Positions 14,355 through 22,996 of a stretch of 64,000 nt of DNA are shown here, piece by piece. This DNA comes from a virus: positions 1 to 64,000 of IMG/VR virus record IMGVR_UViG_3300031566_000016; one strand, written 5' to 3'. Position numbers and translations under genes: made by a program. Each line of letters opens with the position of its first letter. The first letter of the stretch is position 1. The notes under the pieces are model-generated. The model saw only the letters and a list, made by a program, of their open reading frames with translations. It searched no databases and was not told the origin of the DNA.

Positions 14355-16455
14355 CTGCCATCGCACCTCCTGCCATTACTCGGTCCACAATGGCCATCCA
14401 CTGTCGCTGCTCCCGCTCCCACGTCCGCTCCCGCGTCAGCCGCACCCCGTTGCGTGCCAGCTTCTCCCGCAGCGTCGGTTCCTCGAACACGCGCGTCACC
14501 GCCGCCACGATCCCTGCCGTGATCTCCTGCCCCAGCGCCGGCCTCGTCTTCGTGTCCATCCCGCGCGCGATGAACTCCGCGGTCGGGATGTTCGGCACCA
14601 GCAGCAAGTCCTCATCGTCCACCGCCACGTCGCTCACGCCGATCGGCGTCGCCACCAGCGGCGTCCCGCACGCCATGGCCTCCAGATCGGTCAGACTGAA
14701 GCCCTCGATCAGCGACGGCCGCACGAAGCACGAGACGCTGTTAAGCAACCTTCGCAGTTCGTTCGGATCGTAGGTCTTCACGTGCCGCACCTTGCACGGC
14801 CACCTCGGCGCCGTCTGCCCCACCACCACGACCTCCAGGTCTGCATACCGTCGCGCCAACTCCAGCACCGCCGCCTCCGCATAGTCCTGCCCCGTGAACC
14901 ATACCGGGGCGTTTTTGCGAATCATCATCAACGAGTGCGGCCACTTGCGCTCTAGAAACCAGTCGGGGTAGAAGATCAGATTGTCCACCGCGTTGTCAAT
15001 CTGCCCCGCGATCTCCATGCCGTATTCCTCGGCGAAGCCGCGCATGTGGTTGGCGATGATGACATGCTGGTAGCCGGGGGTGCGGAAGTTGGCCTCCACC
15101 GTTTTCGTAGCCTCGATGTCCCACTTCGGCTCGTCGCTCTGGATCAACGCCAGCCGGTGCGAGGCCTTGATCTTCGCCCCGATGGGCAGCGTCGCATGGT
15201 AGTTCGCCACTACCATGTCGTAGGGCGGTTCGATCGTGTTCTGCGTCAGCCGCCGCACGAAACTCCAATCGGTCCATTCGCCCCGCTTCCACTCGTTGAA
15301 CGAGTTCACCGACACTTCCCATCCCGCCTCGTACATCGCGTGCATCATGTGGTAGCACACCTTCACACCACCATGACACCCGAGCGAAGCCATCATCCAC
15401 AGTACCCGTCGCGGCTTCTCAGGCCCGCGTGGAGCGACTTTCAGCACCGAGTAGGGCACAGGGGCCATCGGAAAGGTACTTAGGTTCGCGTGCCCGTAGT
15501 CCGGTATCGCCGCATAGCCTCGCCGGTCCTCCCCATAGTGGCAGCACATCACCTGCGGGTCCAGGTAGAGCTGGTGCCCCAGCGCCGCCGCCTCCGCGCA
15601 AAGATGGTCGTCCTCGCCGCCGCCCCCGTCCACGATCCCCGTCAGTTCCTCCGGCTGCCAGTGTACCTGCTCCAGCATCTCGCGCTTCATCAGCAGACAC
15701 CCGAACCCGGACATGGCGATCTTACGCAACCCCTCGGTCGCGATCTGCTGCGGTCGCAGTAGCGGTTGCCCGAAGCCATCTCGGGCAATCACGCTGTCCG
15801 GCTTGCGGCTCGGCACCACGCCGCTCACCAGAGGCTGCCCATGCGCCGCCATGGCCTCTGCGGCGTCCTCAGGCACCACCACGTCGCAGTCCACCCACAA
15901 GGTGAACTCTCCCCCCACCTTGAGGTCCAGCAGCGCCCTGCGCGTCTCCTCGCGAAGCAGGGCGACGATCCCGCTGTGCCACTGGTTGTCGCGGCTGACG
16001 CTCAGGTCCACCTCGATGCTGCTCAGGGGCCCGTCCCAGTGGCGCGCCACCAGCCGTCGGCTCAGCTTGCTCGGGCCGTTGTAGGTGACGTGGAGCACCT
16101 TGTCGCCCTCCCAACGCAGGCGCCGAAAGGCCACGAGCACCTCGGGCAAGACGTAGGCCTTGGCGTCGGTCACGATGGTTGTGATGATGAGGGGATTGGT
16201 GAGGTCGGCAGGAAGGCTGACCTGCGGAACCCCGGTGCGCACGACGGCTACGATGCTGGGGCCGCTGCCCGGCTTGCCGCCAGGAGTGCGCGGGGGCGAT
16301 GACGATGTCAGCGGTGGCGTCAGCGAGAGCATACGCGGTATGCTCATCTTCGACTCCTTGGTCTCGGGCTGTGGCGGTGGTGCGGCGGGTGTGCCTACGA
16401 CGGACCTGGTGTGGCGGCGCGGCGGGGGCCTGCTACTGCGGCTGTTGCGGCGCAT
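14347..16455 (-). CDS. bifunctional glycosyltransferase, GT-A domain plus GT4-like GT-B domain (702 aa)
   Basis: The N-terminal domain (about residues 75-320) is GT-A: FTLWVDCDVVVPEDAAEA holds the DxD, and GGGEDDHLCAEAAALGHQLYLDP is a typical GT2/Anp1-like acceptor loop. The C-terminal domain (about 345-700) is GT4: GCHGGVKVCYHMMHAMYEAG at its start and EGFSLTDLEAMACGTPLVA with the E-x7-E loop. The start at 16455 has AAAGGAGA upstream; an internal ATG at 16347 with AAGGAGTCG is an equally good alternative. From there the leader reads MSIPRMLSLTPPLT, a motif shared with the GT2 at 6620-7519. Confidence 0.85.
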   Translation of the reverse strand: MRRNSRSSRPPPRRHTRSVVGTPAAPPPQPETKESKMSIPRMLSLTPPLTSSSPPRTPGGKPGSGPSIVAVVRTGVPQVSLPADLTNPLIITTIVTDAKAYVLPEVLVAFRRLRWEGDKVLHVTYNGPSKLSRRLVARHWDGPLSSIEVDLSVSRDNQWHSGIVALLREETRRALLDLKVGGEFTLWVDCDVVVPEDAAEAMAAHGQPLVSGVVPSRKPDSVIARDGFGQPLLRPQQIATEGLRKIAMSGFGCLLMKREMLEQVHWQPEELTGIVDGGGGEDDHLCAEAAALGHQLYLDPQVMCCHYGEDRRGYAAIPDYGHANLSTFPMAPVPYSVLKVAPRGPEKPRRVLWMMASLGCHGGVKVCYHMMHAMYEAGWEVSVNSFNEWKRGEWTDWSFVRRLTQNTIEPPYDMVVANYHATLPIGAKIKASHRLALIQSDEPKWDIEATKTVEANFRTPGYQHVIIANHMRGFAEEYGMEIAGQIDNAVDNLIFYPDWFLERKWPHSLMMIRKNAPVWFTGQDYAEAAVLELARRYADLEVVVVGQTAPRWPCKVRHVKTYDPNELRRLLNSVSCFVRPSLIEGFSLTDLEAMACGTPLVATPIGVSDVAVDDEDLLLVPNIPTAEFIARGMDTKTRPALGQEITAGIVAAVTRVFEEPTLREKLARNGVRLTRERTWEREQRQWMAIVDRVMAGGAMADG

Positions 16456-16485
16456 GGGGGCAAGGTCTCCTTTTCAGTAGAGCGG

Positions 16486-18027
16486 CTATGAGACGGGCGC
16501 GTCAGTGACAGGTAAGAAGCTTCCGCGAAAGCCATACGGGATGGCGAACATGGGGTTGGTGGCCACGTCCGCCGCGGTGGCAGCGTAGCCAAACAAGAAC
16601 CCTGCCTCGCAGATCGTTCCTTTGTATGGCGTATAACCAAATCCCAGTACGCCCGACCCCACGCCTACATGCAAGTTACCTGTGCCTCCGGTTGGGACAC
16701 CCGTAGTCGGCACGAAGTTGCCAAGTACCAGACCATCCATGTAGCAAGCCCCGCTACCCGCTTCCAGGTCGGCCGACAGAACGAAGCGATGGCCCATTCC
16801 ATCCTCCACGTTGGACAAAAGGTCGAACAATACCTGGAACGATATTTCGTTGGCTGAGAACACTATCCACACAGTCTCAATCGGCGGGTCTCCGTGTGGT
16901 GGGCCTTCCAACAACGACAGGTTGACCAATCTACCGAGGCCATCGGAACCAGTATAGTGCATGATCGTTTCGTTGCCCCACTGCATAGAACCCTTCTTGA
17001 CATCGACGAGAAATGTCATCTTTCGCAGGTCCCAAGGCGCTGGTCCAGGCGGAACATCGCAGTATTGTGCCAATACAGACTCGCCCTGCGGGAATGAGAG
17101 ACCACTTGATGTCCATCCCGATGTCCACCAATTCAACAATGTACCATTCAACGACGGGTCGGAGGCGTTCGCAACCAATGTTGGGTCTGACGTGTCCTCC
17201 GCGCACCAGCTCCAGAACGCCGCGTACTGCGCCAGCGGGTTCCCCGTGTCAATCGGCGTCCACCACGGTGGCCGCGCGCTCCCGATATCCCCCCCGTACC
17301 GCCGGTTGTTCATCCGGTCGAACGTCTTCGGCACTGCCACCGACCGCGCCGCCCCCGGCCACGCCCCCGGCGTCAACTCCAGTTCCACCAGGCCGCCCAA
17401 CCCCTCTGGGTACACCGCCACCACCAGCCCGCCCGACACCAACTCCCCCGCCGTCACCACCGACCCGGGATCCCCTGGCTGAAGTTGCCCCGCCACCGTC
17501 AGCCGCCCCTCCCCCGCCGTCACGACCACGCCGCCATCTGGGACGATCTCCACCGGCGTATGCGAGACCAACTCCGCATCGCCGGCCGCCACGACGGACC
17601 CTGGGCCATCCGGCGCGACCACCACCGGCGTGTGCGACACCAACTCGCCTTCCCCCGCCGTCACCACCACTCCGCCATCCGGCACCACCCGCGTCACCGG
17701 CATCTCGATCACGAACGGCGCCGGCTCAGTCACGCCCTCATCCGTCCAGCCCACCAGCAATAGGTCCGGGCCCGTCCCCTCCAGATACCAGCGCCTCTTC
17801 GCTGGCGCCGTCGCGAGCACCACGCCCGGCGTCGCATTGTTGCCGGGATCCCACTGTACCGCCGTCGCCTCAAAGTTGGTAGGGTTCACGTAGCCGAAGA
17901 AGCCGACATCGGCTACCACCGCGCCTATCGCCGGCCAGTAGCCGAAGGTCTGGTAGTCGCCCTGAACTCCCGACTCGGGAGCCGGGAGTTCTATGACATC
18001 GGTAAGGGCGGTCAGCGTCAGGGCCAT
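16486..18027 (-). CDS. tail appendage/receptor-binding-type protein with internal repeats (513 aa)
   Basis: Residues about 110-180 contain three degenerate copies of a 27-residue unit (VPDGGVVVTAGEGELVSHTP and relatives). The C-terminal 270 residues look like a concanavalin/LamG-type jelly roll (WTSSGLSFPQGESVL, GRLVNLSLLEG, GHRFVLSADLEAGSGACYMDG), a common carbohydrate-binding module on phage fibres. It is the last virion gene before the glycan cluster. Likely a surface-exposed fibre or appendage, by position. Confidence 0.65.
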   Translation of the reverse strand: MALTLTALTDVIELPAPESGVQGDYQTFGYWPAIGAVVADVGFFGYVNPTNFEATAVQWDPGNNATPGVVLATAPAKRRWYLEGTGPDLLLVGWTDEGVTEPAPFVIEMPVTRVVPDGGVVVTAGEGELVSHTPVVVAPDGPGSVVAAGDAELVSHTPVEIVPDGGVVVTAGEGRLTVAGQLQPGDPGSVVTAGELVSGGLVVAVYPEGLGGLVELELTPGAWPGAARSVAVPKTFDRMNNRRYGGDIGSARPPWWTPIDTGNPLAQYAAFWSWCAEDTSDPTLVANASDPSLNGTLLNWWTSGWTSSGLSFPQGESVLAQYCDVPPGPAPWDLRKMTFLVDVKKGSMQWGNETIMHYTGSDGLGRLVNLSLLEGPPHGDPPIETVWIVFSANEISFQVLFDLLSNVEDGMGHRFVLSADLEAGSGACYMDGLVLGNFVPTTGVPTGGTGNLHVGVGSGVLGFGYTPYKGTICEAGFLFGYAATAADVATNPMFAIPYGFRGSFLPVTDAPVS

Positions 18028-18033
18028 GGCGTC

Positions 18034-19122
18034 TTACTCTTCAGCCACGAGATTCTGCACGTAGGCTTCGGCGGTCTCTGGAATGACCACGCGGGTCCAT
18101 GTCTTCTGCTTGCCCGGCGTCGCCAACACGAAGCTCACGACGGCACCCTGGCGCACCTGCCGATACGCCGCACCATCCACGAGCGCCATGCTGGTCCCGC
18201 CGCGGACGATCTCCACCGGCGTCCCATCCGGGTCGTAGACCTCGGGCGAGAAAACCTCGGAGACGTAGAAGGTCCCCGTCGTATCATCCGGCCCCTCAGT
18301 GCCGGCGAGGCACCAGACAGTGCAGTAGCCGTCCGGGGTGGGTTCCGGCGTAGCCGCCTTGGGCACCACGAAGGCCCCGTCGGTCGGCGTCGTCACGCTG
18401 CCATCGGCCGCCACTACGAGCGTGTACGGGTTGGCGGGCGTGTATCCAGCCGGCGCCATGATCGTGACCGCATAGGTGCCTGGGTCGAGACCCCAGGCGC
18501 TCGCGAAGGTCCCATCGGTCTCGCTGCTCTGGACCGAGAGACCCGGGATGGTCAGCCGGGCGGCGGGCACCGGATCTCCGCTGTCGTCTTCCACGGTCAA
18601 CGGCACCGGGAACTCGCCGTCCCCGAAGGCGGCAGCCACGACCGCGGCGGCATTCGCGGCAGCGGTCGGCACCGCGTCCACAGCGGCCTGTAGCGTCACC
18701 TGTGCTGCCCGCAGGGCCACGAGCGTCTCATCGGTCCACCCGTCGCCCATGAGCGCCACGACGAGATTGCCGATGGCAGTCACCGCGAGGCTCGTAGCCA
18801 GTCCGCTCACCGGCGCGTCGAGGAACTCCGCCCGCGCCTTCGTGTAGTCCGCGTCCGGCACCACCGTCAGCGGCAGAATCACCACGTCGGGAGTCGCGCT
18901 CACGCCCTGAATCGTCACGCACTCCGCCGTCATCTCCGCTGCCGTCAGCAGCAGCGAGCAGACGCCGTTCTCCACGTCAACAGGAGCATTGGTAGCCGCC
19001 GCCGCCGCGCCGTCGCGCACGAGCCGGATGGTATGGTTCGCGGCATCAGCAAGTGCTGGCGCATTGTTGTCCACGTCCCACGCGACGTAGTGCGCAATGA
19101 AGGCCTGTCCGTAGAGGGCCAT
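18034..19122 (-). CDS. virion structural/fibre protein with an Ig-like domain (362 aa)
   Basis: The N-terminus (ALYGQAFIAHYVAWDVDNN) reads like a Pro/Thr-light beta domain. An alanine-rich helix follows at about residues 130-165. Then comes a carboxypeptidase-regulatory-like beta sandwich (PLTVEDDSGDPVPAARLTIPG...DGTFASAWGLDPGTYAVTI) and a beta C-terminus. SD GGAGCGTGAGGACGC precedes the ATG. Its position between fibre genes supports a tail-appendage role. Confidence 0.55.
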   Translation of the reverse strand: MALYGQAFIAHYVAWDVDNNAPALADAANHTIRLVRDGAAAAATNAPVDVENGVCSLLLTAAEMTAECVTIQGVSATPDVVILPLTVVPDADYTKARAEFLDAPVSGLATSLAVTAIGNLVVALMGDGWTDETLVALRAAQVTLQAAVDAVPTAAANAAAVVAAAFGDGEFPVPLTVEDDSGDPVPAARLTIPGLSVQSSETDGTFASAWGLDPGTYAVTIMAPAGYTPANPYTLVVAADGSVTTPTDGAFVVPKAATPEPTPDGYCTVWCLAGTEGPDDTTGTFYVSEVFSPEVYDPDGTPVEIVRGGTSMALVDGAAYRQVRQGAVVSFVLATPGKQKTWTRVVIPETAEAYVQNLVAEE

Positions 19123-19137
19123 GCGTCCTCACGCTCC

Positions 19138-19947
19138 TTAGGTCGCGACCGCGCTGATGGCGGGCTGCCACTGCGTGTCCTGATCCGGCGTGAGACCTGC
19201 CGCCAGAGTCAGCTTGATCCATACGCCCTGCCACTCATCGGCGGCGAGGTTGCCGTCCTCGGCGTCCCCGGCGACATGGGCTGCGCCCTCAGAGGCGTGT
19301 TCACCCCAGGAGTAGGTGCCGCCCGTGGTCGGTTCCGTGACGCGATTCGCCGTCGTCTCAGACCCACCCGTGAGCGTCACGTCGCCGCTCATCTCGCAGT
19401 CCATCGTGAGGTAGGCCCCGGCATCCTGTGCCAGCCACACCTTCGCCTCGATGGCGGCATCACTGGCGTGGTCATTGCCCACGAAGACCTTCTCGTACAG
19501 GTCCTTGCTGGCGCCACCGACCGCGTTGGCCTTCGCCAGGATGAACATGCGGGCCGCGCCGCGCTCCCCGATGGGAATGGTGTGGATCGCCGCTGCCGTC
19601 GTGTTGCCTGTGACCGCAATCGTCCCGTTGGCATCCGAGGCCAGCACGAGGCTCACGAGGTGCAGGTACGTGTTAGTCGAGACCTTGGGCGTCACGCCGG
19701 TCAGGGCGAACGTCTCGGTCGCCCAGGTGCCGTCCGGGGCATAGCCCATGAGTGTGCAGTTCTGAGTGTCCGCAGCGGAGTCCGAGGTCAACTTCACCTG
19801 CTCGCCGCTGCCGGTGTTCATGGCGTCGGCATAGGTGCGGTCAATCAGTTGCATCTTCGGATCGAGCGCCCCTCCGCTGGTGCCGGTGTCCGCAACGGGC
19901 CGGCTGGCGGCGAGGTAGAACTTGAGGTCGGCGTCGGCGACTGGCAT
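19138..19947 (-). CDS. virion structural/appendage protein (269 aa)
   Basis: The protein starts MPVADADLKFYLAAS and is beta-rich throughout, alternating Thr/Val/Gly stretches with segments such as GTIAVTGNTTAAAIHTIPIG. SD GGAGGTTAGTCCC precedes the ATG. No named family. Its location and composition match minor virion proteins of tail-fibre modules. Confidence 0.55.
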   Translation of the reverse strand: MPVADADLKFYLAASRPVADTGTSGGALDPKMQLIDRTYADAMNTGSGEQVKLTSDSAADTQNCTLMGYAPDGTWATETFALTGVTPKVSTNTYLHLVSLVLASDANGTIAVTGNTTAAAIHTIPIGERGAARMFILAKANAVGGASKDLYEKVFVGNDHASDAAIEAKVWLAQDAGAYLTMDCEMSGDVTLTGGSETTANRVTEPTTGGTYSWGEHASEGAAHVAGDAEDGNLAADEWQGVWIKLTLAAGLTPDQDTQWQPAISAVAT

Positions 19948-19959
19948 GGGACTAACCTC

Positions 19960-20889
19960 CTAGTGCCTGGGGGTCCAGGGCGTATTCTGAAATAGGGCCA
20001 TGATGAACTGCCGGGCGCTGCGAATGTCTGTACCGAGCGAGGCCGCGAGACTGGCCAAAATCACTTCCAAGGTGCCGAGGCTCGCCTGCCCGGTCTTTAC
20101 CAGCACCAGCAGGTGCCCGAGGCTGGCGAGTTGTGCCTGTGAGACGCTGAGACCCGCGCCGACACTGGCGTTGCGCGAGGCCGTGAGGCCATCCAGCAAG
20201 GTGCCGATGCTGGCGGGCGCTTCGGCGGCCAGGGTCAGCAGCGTCCCCATGCTCGCGTCATGGGCGTTACTGGCGCTGAGGCCGGCCCCGAGGCTCCCGT
20301 CACCCGCGCCGCTCACGTTCATCCCCGTACCCACGCTGCCATCGAGATCTGCGCTGGCGTCTCGCCCATGCGCGCTGCTGGCAGGTTGCGCTCCGGTGAC
20401 ATCGAGGCCGGTGCCGAGGCTGCCGTCACCCGCCGCGTTCACATCGCGCAGGGTGCCCAGGCTGCCATCGCCGACACCGGCTACGTCCAACCCGGCCCCC
20501 AGCGAACCGTCGCGGCTGCCTGTGACCTCCAGCCCCGCCGCCACCGCGGCCGTGAGGGCCTGTGTGATCTGTAGCAGCGTGCCGAGACTGACGAGGCGCT
20601 CCTGCGACAGCACGAGGCCGCTGCTGAGGCTGCCACCGAGAGCTTGCGCGACGGTGAGTCCTGCGCTCAGGCTGGAGGCGAGGGCTCGGGAAACGGCCAT
20701 GCCGGTGCCGAGGCTGGCGAGGCGGCTGTTGCTGATCGCCGCGCCCCCCGTTACGACCACCAGCACCAGCCCCAACCCCGAGTGGTCCAGCGTCGTCGTG
20801 TCAATGGCCGTCGTGCCGTCGTGCAGAGGCACGGAGGTCATGCCGCCGTAGCCGAGACCGCTGTAGTCGAGGGTGCGGGTGTCTCCCAT
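19960..20889 (-). CDS. 14-residue tandem-repeat protein (309 aa), probable fibre
   Basis: From about residue 58 to 290 the sequence is 16 tandem units of 14 residues with consensus SLGxGLxVxxAxxA (one unit has 15). Examples are SLGTGMAVSRALAS, SLGAGLDVAGVGDG and SLGTLLTL-like variants. It is neither collagen-like nor a pentapeptide repeat. Regular Leu/Val at positions 2, 6 and 8 suggests a solenoid or trimeric fibre shaft. The C-terminus (FIMALFQNTPWTPRH) is distinct. It is coupled closely to the beta-helix spike gene upstream. Confidence 0.65.
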   Translation of the reverse strand: MGDTRTLDYSGLGYGGMTSVPLHDGTTAIDTTTLDHSGLGLVLVVVTGGAAISNSRLASLGTGMAVSRALASSLSAGLTVAQALGGSLSSGLVLSQERLVSLGTLLQITQALTAAVAAGLEVTGSRDGSLGAGLDVAGVGDGSLGTLRDVNAAGDGSLGTGLDVTGAQPASSAHGRDASADLDGSVGTGMNVSGAGDGSLGAGLSASNAHDASMGTLLTLAAEAPASIGTLLDGLTASRNASVGAGLSVSQAQLASLGHLLVLVKTGQASLGTLEVILASLAASLGTDIRSARQFIMALFQNTPWTPRH

Positions 20890-20891
20890 AG

Positions 20892-22409
20892 TTATGCCAG
20901 CGCCGGATCGTCAAAGTAGAACAGCGCATCGCCGTCGGTGTTGTCCGTGACGCGCAGGCCGAACTGCACCACGCCGTCATAGGCCACGGTGCCGGTGAGG
21001 TCCACGGTGTGCTGCGTCTCGTTGCCATCCCAGGCCGTCGCCACATCCGTCACGGTCACGGCAGCATGGTCGGCGATAGTCAACCCGTTCGGCTGGAAGA
21101 GGAAGACCTCCACGGTGGGCACGGTTGCCCCCGCTAACGAGGTGCTGCACTGGTAGAAAGTGAACGCGGTCGGCGTGTCGTCCTTGTCCACCAAGAACGG
21201 TGGCAGCAGGTAGGTGCCCGGCACCGACTTGTCGCCGGGGTCCATCCGCAGACAGTGGCCGGTGCCGCCACGACCTTCTACCTTGTCCACCACGATGTTC
21301 GGCGCGACGAACCACTCATTGCCCGTCGTCAGGTCCACGTTGCAGGCGAGGAGAGTGCCACTCATGCCAGTCGTCTGAGATTGCCCCCCCGTGTCCGCCT
21401 CCCCGATCATCAGCCATCCGTTAACCACGATGAGATACACGGACGTAGCTGCCGAGCGGGCATACAGCTTACCAATCACCAGGGCATATGGAGTGCTAAT
21501 GTTTACGGCGCATGCGCCGCCGCGCAAGTCAGCAAAGTCCACGCGGGTTAGAGATACGTTGGTCAGCCGAAGGCATCCTACTGTTGACCGAGTACCGTAC
21601 ACATATAGAGTCCCCACCGAATCTGGAGCAGCCACAGTGCAATATAAACCGTAGTTGCCCGGCCCAGCAATGTAGCACAAGTCAAGCCCGGTGCCTGTGC
21701 AGGCGTTGGTGAGGAAAAGCACACCGTATGTGTTCGTCCCCGACGAGTAGAGGTCACTCACCAGGCAGGCGAGCGCCCCGTTGAAGATCCATCCTGTCGA
21801 GTAATCGCACACCCCGATTTTGCAGTTGCGCATGTCGAGATAGTCGGCGGTGATGGCCAGGCCGTTGCCGGTCAGCGTCGTGCCGCTCTGCTTGATCCAC
21901 GTCTCCCCGTCTACTAATCCTGTCGTCGGGTTCCACCCACCCGAGACCTTTATCATGCTGCCGGCAGAACCCGATTTGTTGCCTAGCGTCTCCCCCGCGC
22001 TGGCGTGAGGGGCGAGTTTGCTGGCCGCACCCGTACCACCAGGACCGTAGTAGGACATATTGCCGGCAGTGCCGAGGGTGATGGTGGTAGTCGGCGCGCC
22101 ATAGCTGATCGCCCTTACCCGCCACCACATTTTGCTATTCGGGAGGGCGTTGTCGCTGTTCAGTTTGATGAAGTCGCCGACCGCGATCTCGCCCGTGAAG
22201 TCGCCCGTACCCGTCACTGTCGCGGAGTCGTTGGTGAAGGTCAGGTTGCCGGTGGCTATCGCTGTCGTGCTGGACTTGGCGATGCGCACCTCATCGCCCG
22301 CAGAGCAGAGGTTCAGCGCCGCGTCGAACGTCTTCTTCGCCAGCGCCCAGGTGCTTCCGTTGTCGCCATCGTCGCCCGTCGTCGGGTCGCAGAAGTAGGT
22401 CGTGCCCAC
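20892..22409 (-). CDS. right-handed beta-helix (pectate-lyase-like) tail spike (505 aa)
   Basis: The start YFCDPTTGDDGDNGSTWALA followed by KKTFDAAL is the hallmark N-terminus of phage and bacterial parallel beta-helix proteins (DP-x-x-GDD-x-x-GTSWATAKKT). Repeating beta-coil strands follow to about residue 390 (for example GNGLAITADYLDMRNCKIGV, NTYGVLFLTNACTGTGLDL), then a separate beta C-terminal domain. Such spikes bind or cleave polysaccharide. No catalytic residues can be assigned. Confidence 0.7.
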   Translation of the reverse strand: MGTTYFCDPTTGDDGDNGSTWALAKKTFDAALNLCSAGDEVRIAKSSTTAIATGNLTFTNDSATVTGTGDFTGEIAVGDFIKLNSDNALPNSKMWWRVRAISYGAPTTTITLGTAGNMSYYGPGGTGAASKLAPHASAGETLGNKSGSAGSMIKVSGGWNPTTGLVDGETWIKQSGTTLTGNGLAITADYLDMRNCKIGVCDYSTGWIFNGALACLVSDLYSSGTNTYGVLFLTNACTGTGLDLCYIAGPGNYGLYCTVAAPDSVGTLYVYGTRSTVGCLRLTNVSLTRVDFADLRGGACAVNISTPYALVIGKLYARSAATSVYLIVVNGWLMIGEADTGGQSQTTGMSGTLLACNVDLTTGNEWFVAPNIVVDKVEGRGGTGHCLRMDPGDKSVPGTYLLPPFLVDKDDTPTAFTFYQCSTSLAGATVPTVEVFLFQPNGLTIADHAAVTVTDVATAWDGNETQHTVDLTGTVAYDGVVQFGLRVTDNTDGDALFYFDDPALA

Positions 22410-22410
22410 G

Positions 22411-22596
22411 CTACCTCACCTCCTCCCATTTGCGGATCGCGGCCAACCTCGCTGCCAGCGGCTTCGGCTTGCGGCGCTTCCCGGTCGGGTTATCATCCAG
22501 GTCCACCAGCGGCCCACGCACCCGGTAGCCGACCGTCACCACAACCTCGTCACCGTCGCACTCCACGTCCAGTATGCGCAGCTTCGGTGCGGGCAT
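22411..22596 (-). CDS. small hypothetical protein (61 aa)
   Basis: A short beta N-terminus (APKLRILDVECDGDEVVVTVGYRVRG) precedes a basic linker (GKRRKPKP) and a C-terminal helix. Its ATG overlaps the upstream stop by one base. It lies between the spike gene and an 88-residue gene; both neighbours are virion-type, so a chaperone or adaptor role is possible. Confidence 0.6.
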   Translation of the reverse strand: MPAPKLRILDVECDGDEVVVTVGYRVRGPLVDLDDNPTGKRRKPKPLAARLAAIRKWEEVR

Positions 22597-22862
22597 CAGA
22601 ACTCGCCTCCCTCAAGCCCCGCCAGAAGTTGCTCCTCGGCGTGGGCGATGGACGCGGCCTCGCAGGCCTCGCGCAGCTTCGTCATCGCCTCGGCGTCCGT
22701 GGCGTTGCGGTCCACCGGCACCACCAGGTACTGCAGGTCCTCGGGCGCGAACTCCAGGTGGCCGCGCACCTGCTGCCGGTCAGGGTTGGCGTCGTCAATG
22801 CGCCAGTGCTCGACGCGGATGCTGTACCCGTCGCCGATCTCCTCGGTGTAGCCGCTGTACAT
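22596..22862 (-). CDS. small hypothetical protein (88 aa)
   Basis: It begins MYSGYTEEIGDGYSIRVEHW with beta character and ends in a helix (AMTKLREACEAASIAHAEEQLLAGLE). SD TAGGAGCGAGACC precedes the ATG. The two halves resemble small tail-module accessory proteins, but no family is recognised. Confidence 0.6.
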   Translation of the reverse strand: MYSGYTEEIGDGYSIRVEHWRIDDANPDRQQVRGHLEFAPEDLQYLVVPVDRNATDAEAMTKLREACEAASIAHAEEQLLAGLEGGEF

Positions 22863-22888
22863 GGTCTCGCTCCTATGTGATCGTTACG

Positions 22889-22996
22889 CTACCCCGCCCC
22901 GCCGCACAGCCACCCGACCGCCAGCCCCGCCAGGATGATCGCCACTTGTGCCAGCCGCCACCGCCACGACCTGCCGATCGCTTTCCTCGTCATCAT
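22889..22996 (-). CDS. single-span membrane mini-protein (35 aa)
   Basis: The ATG overlaps the TGA of the upstream 388-residue gene (ATGA). After a basic N-terminus (MMTRKAIGRSWRWRLA) comes one span (QVAIILAGLAVGWLCGGAG). The length and layout are those of the other tiny membrane proteins in the window. Confidence 0.5.
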   Translation of the reverse strand: MMTRKAIGRSWRWRLAQVAIILAGLAVGWLCGGAG

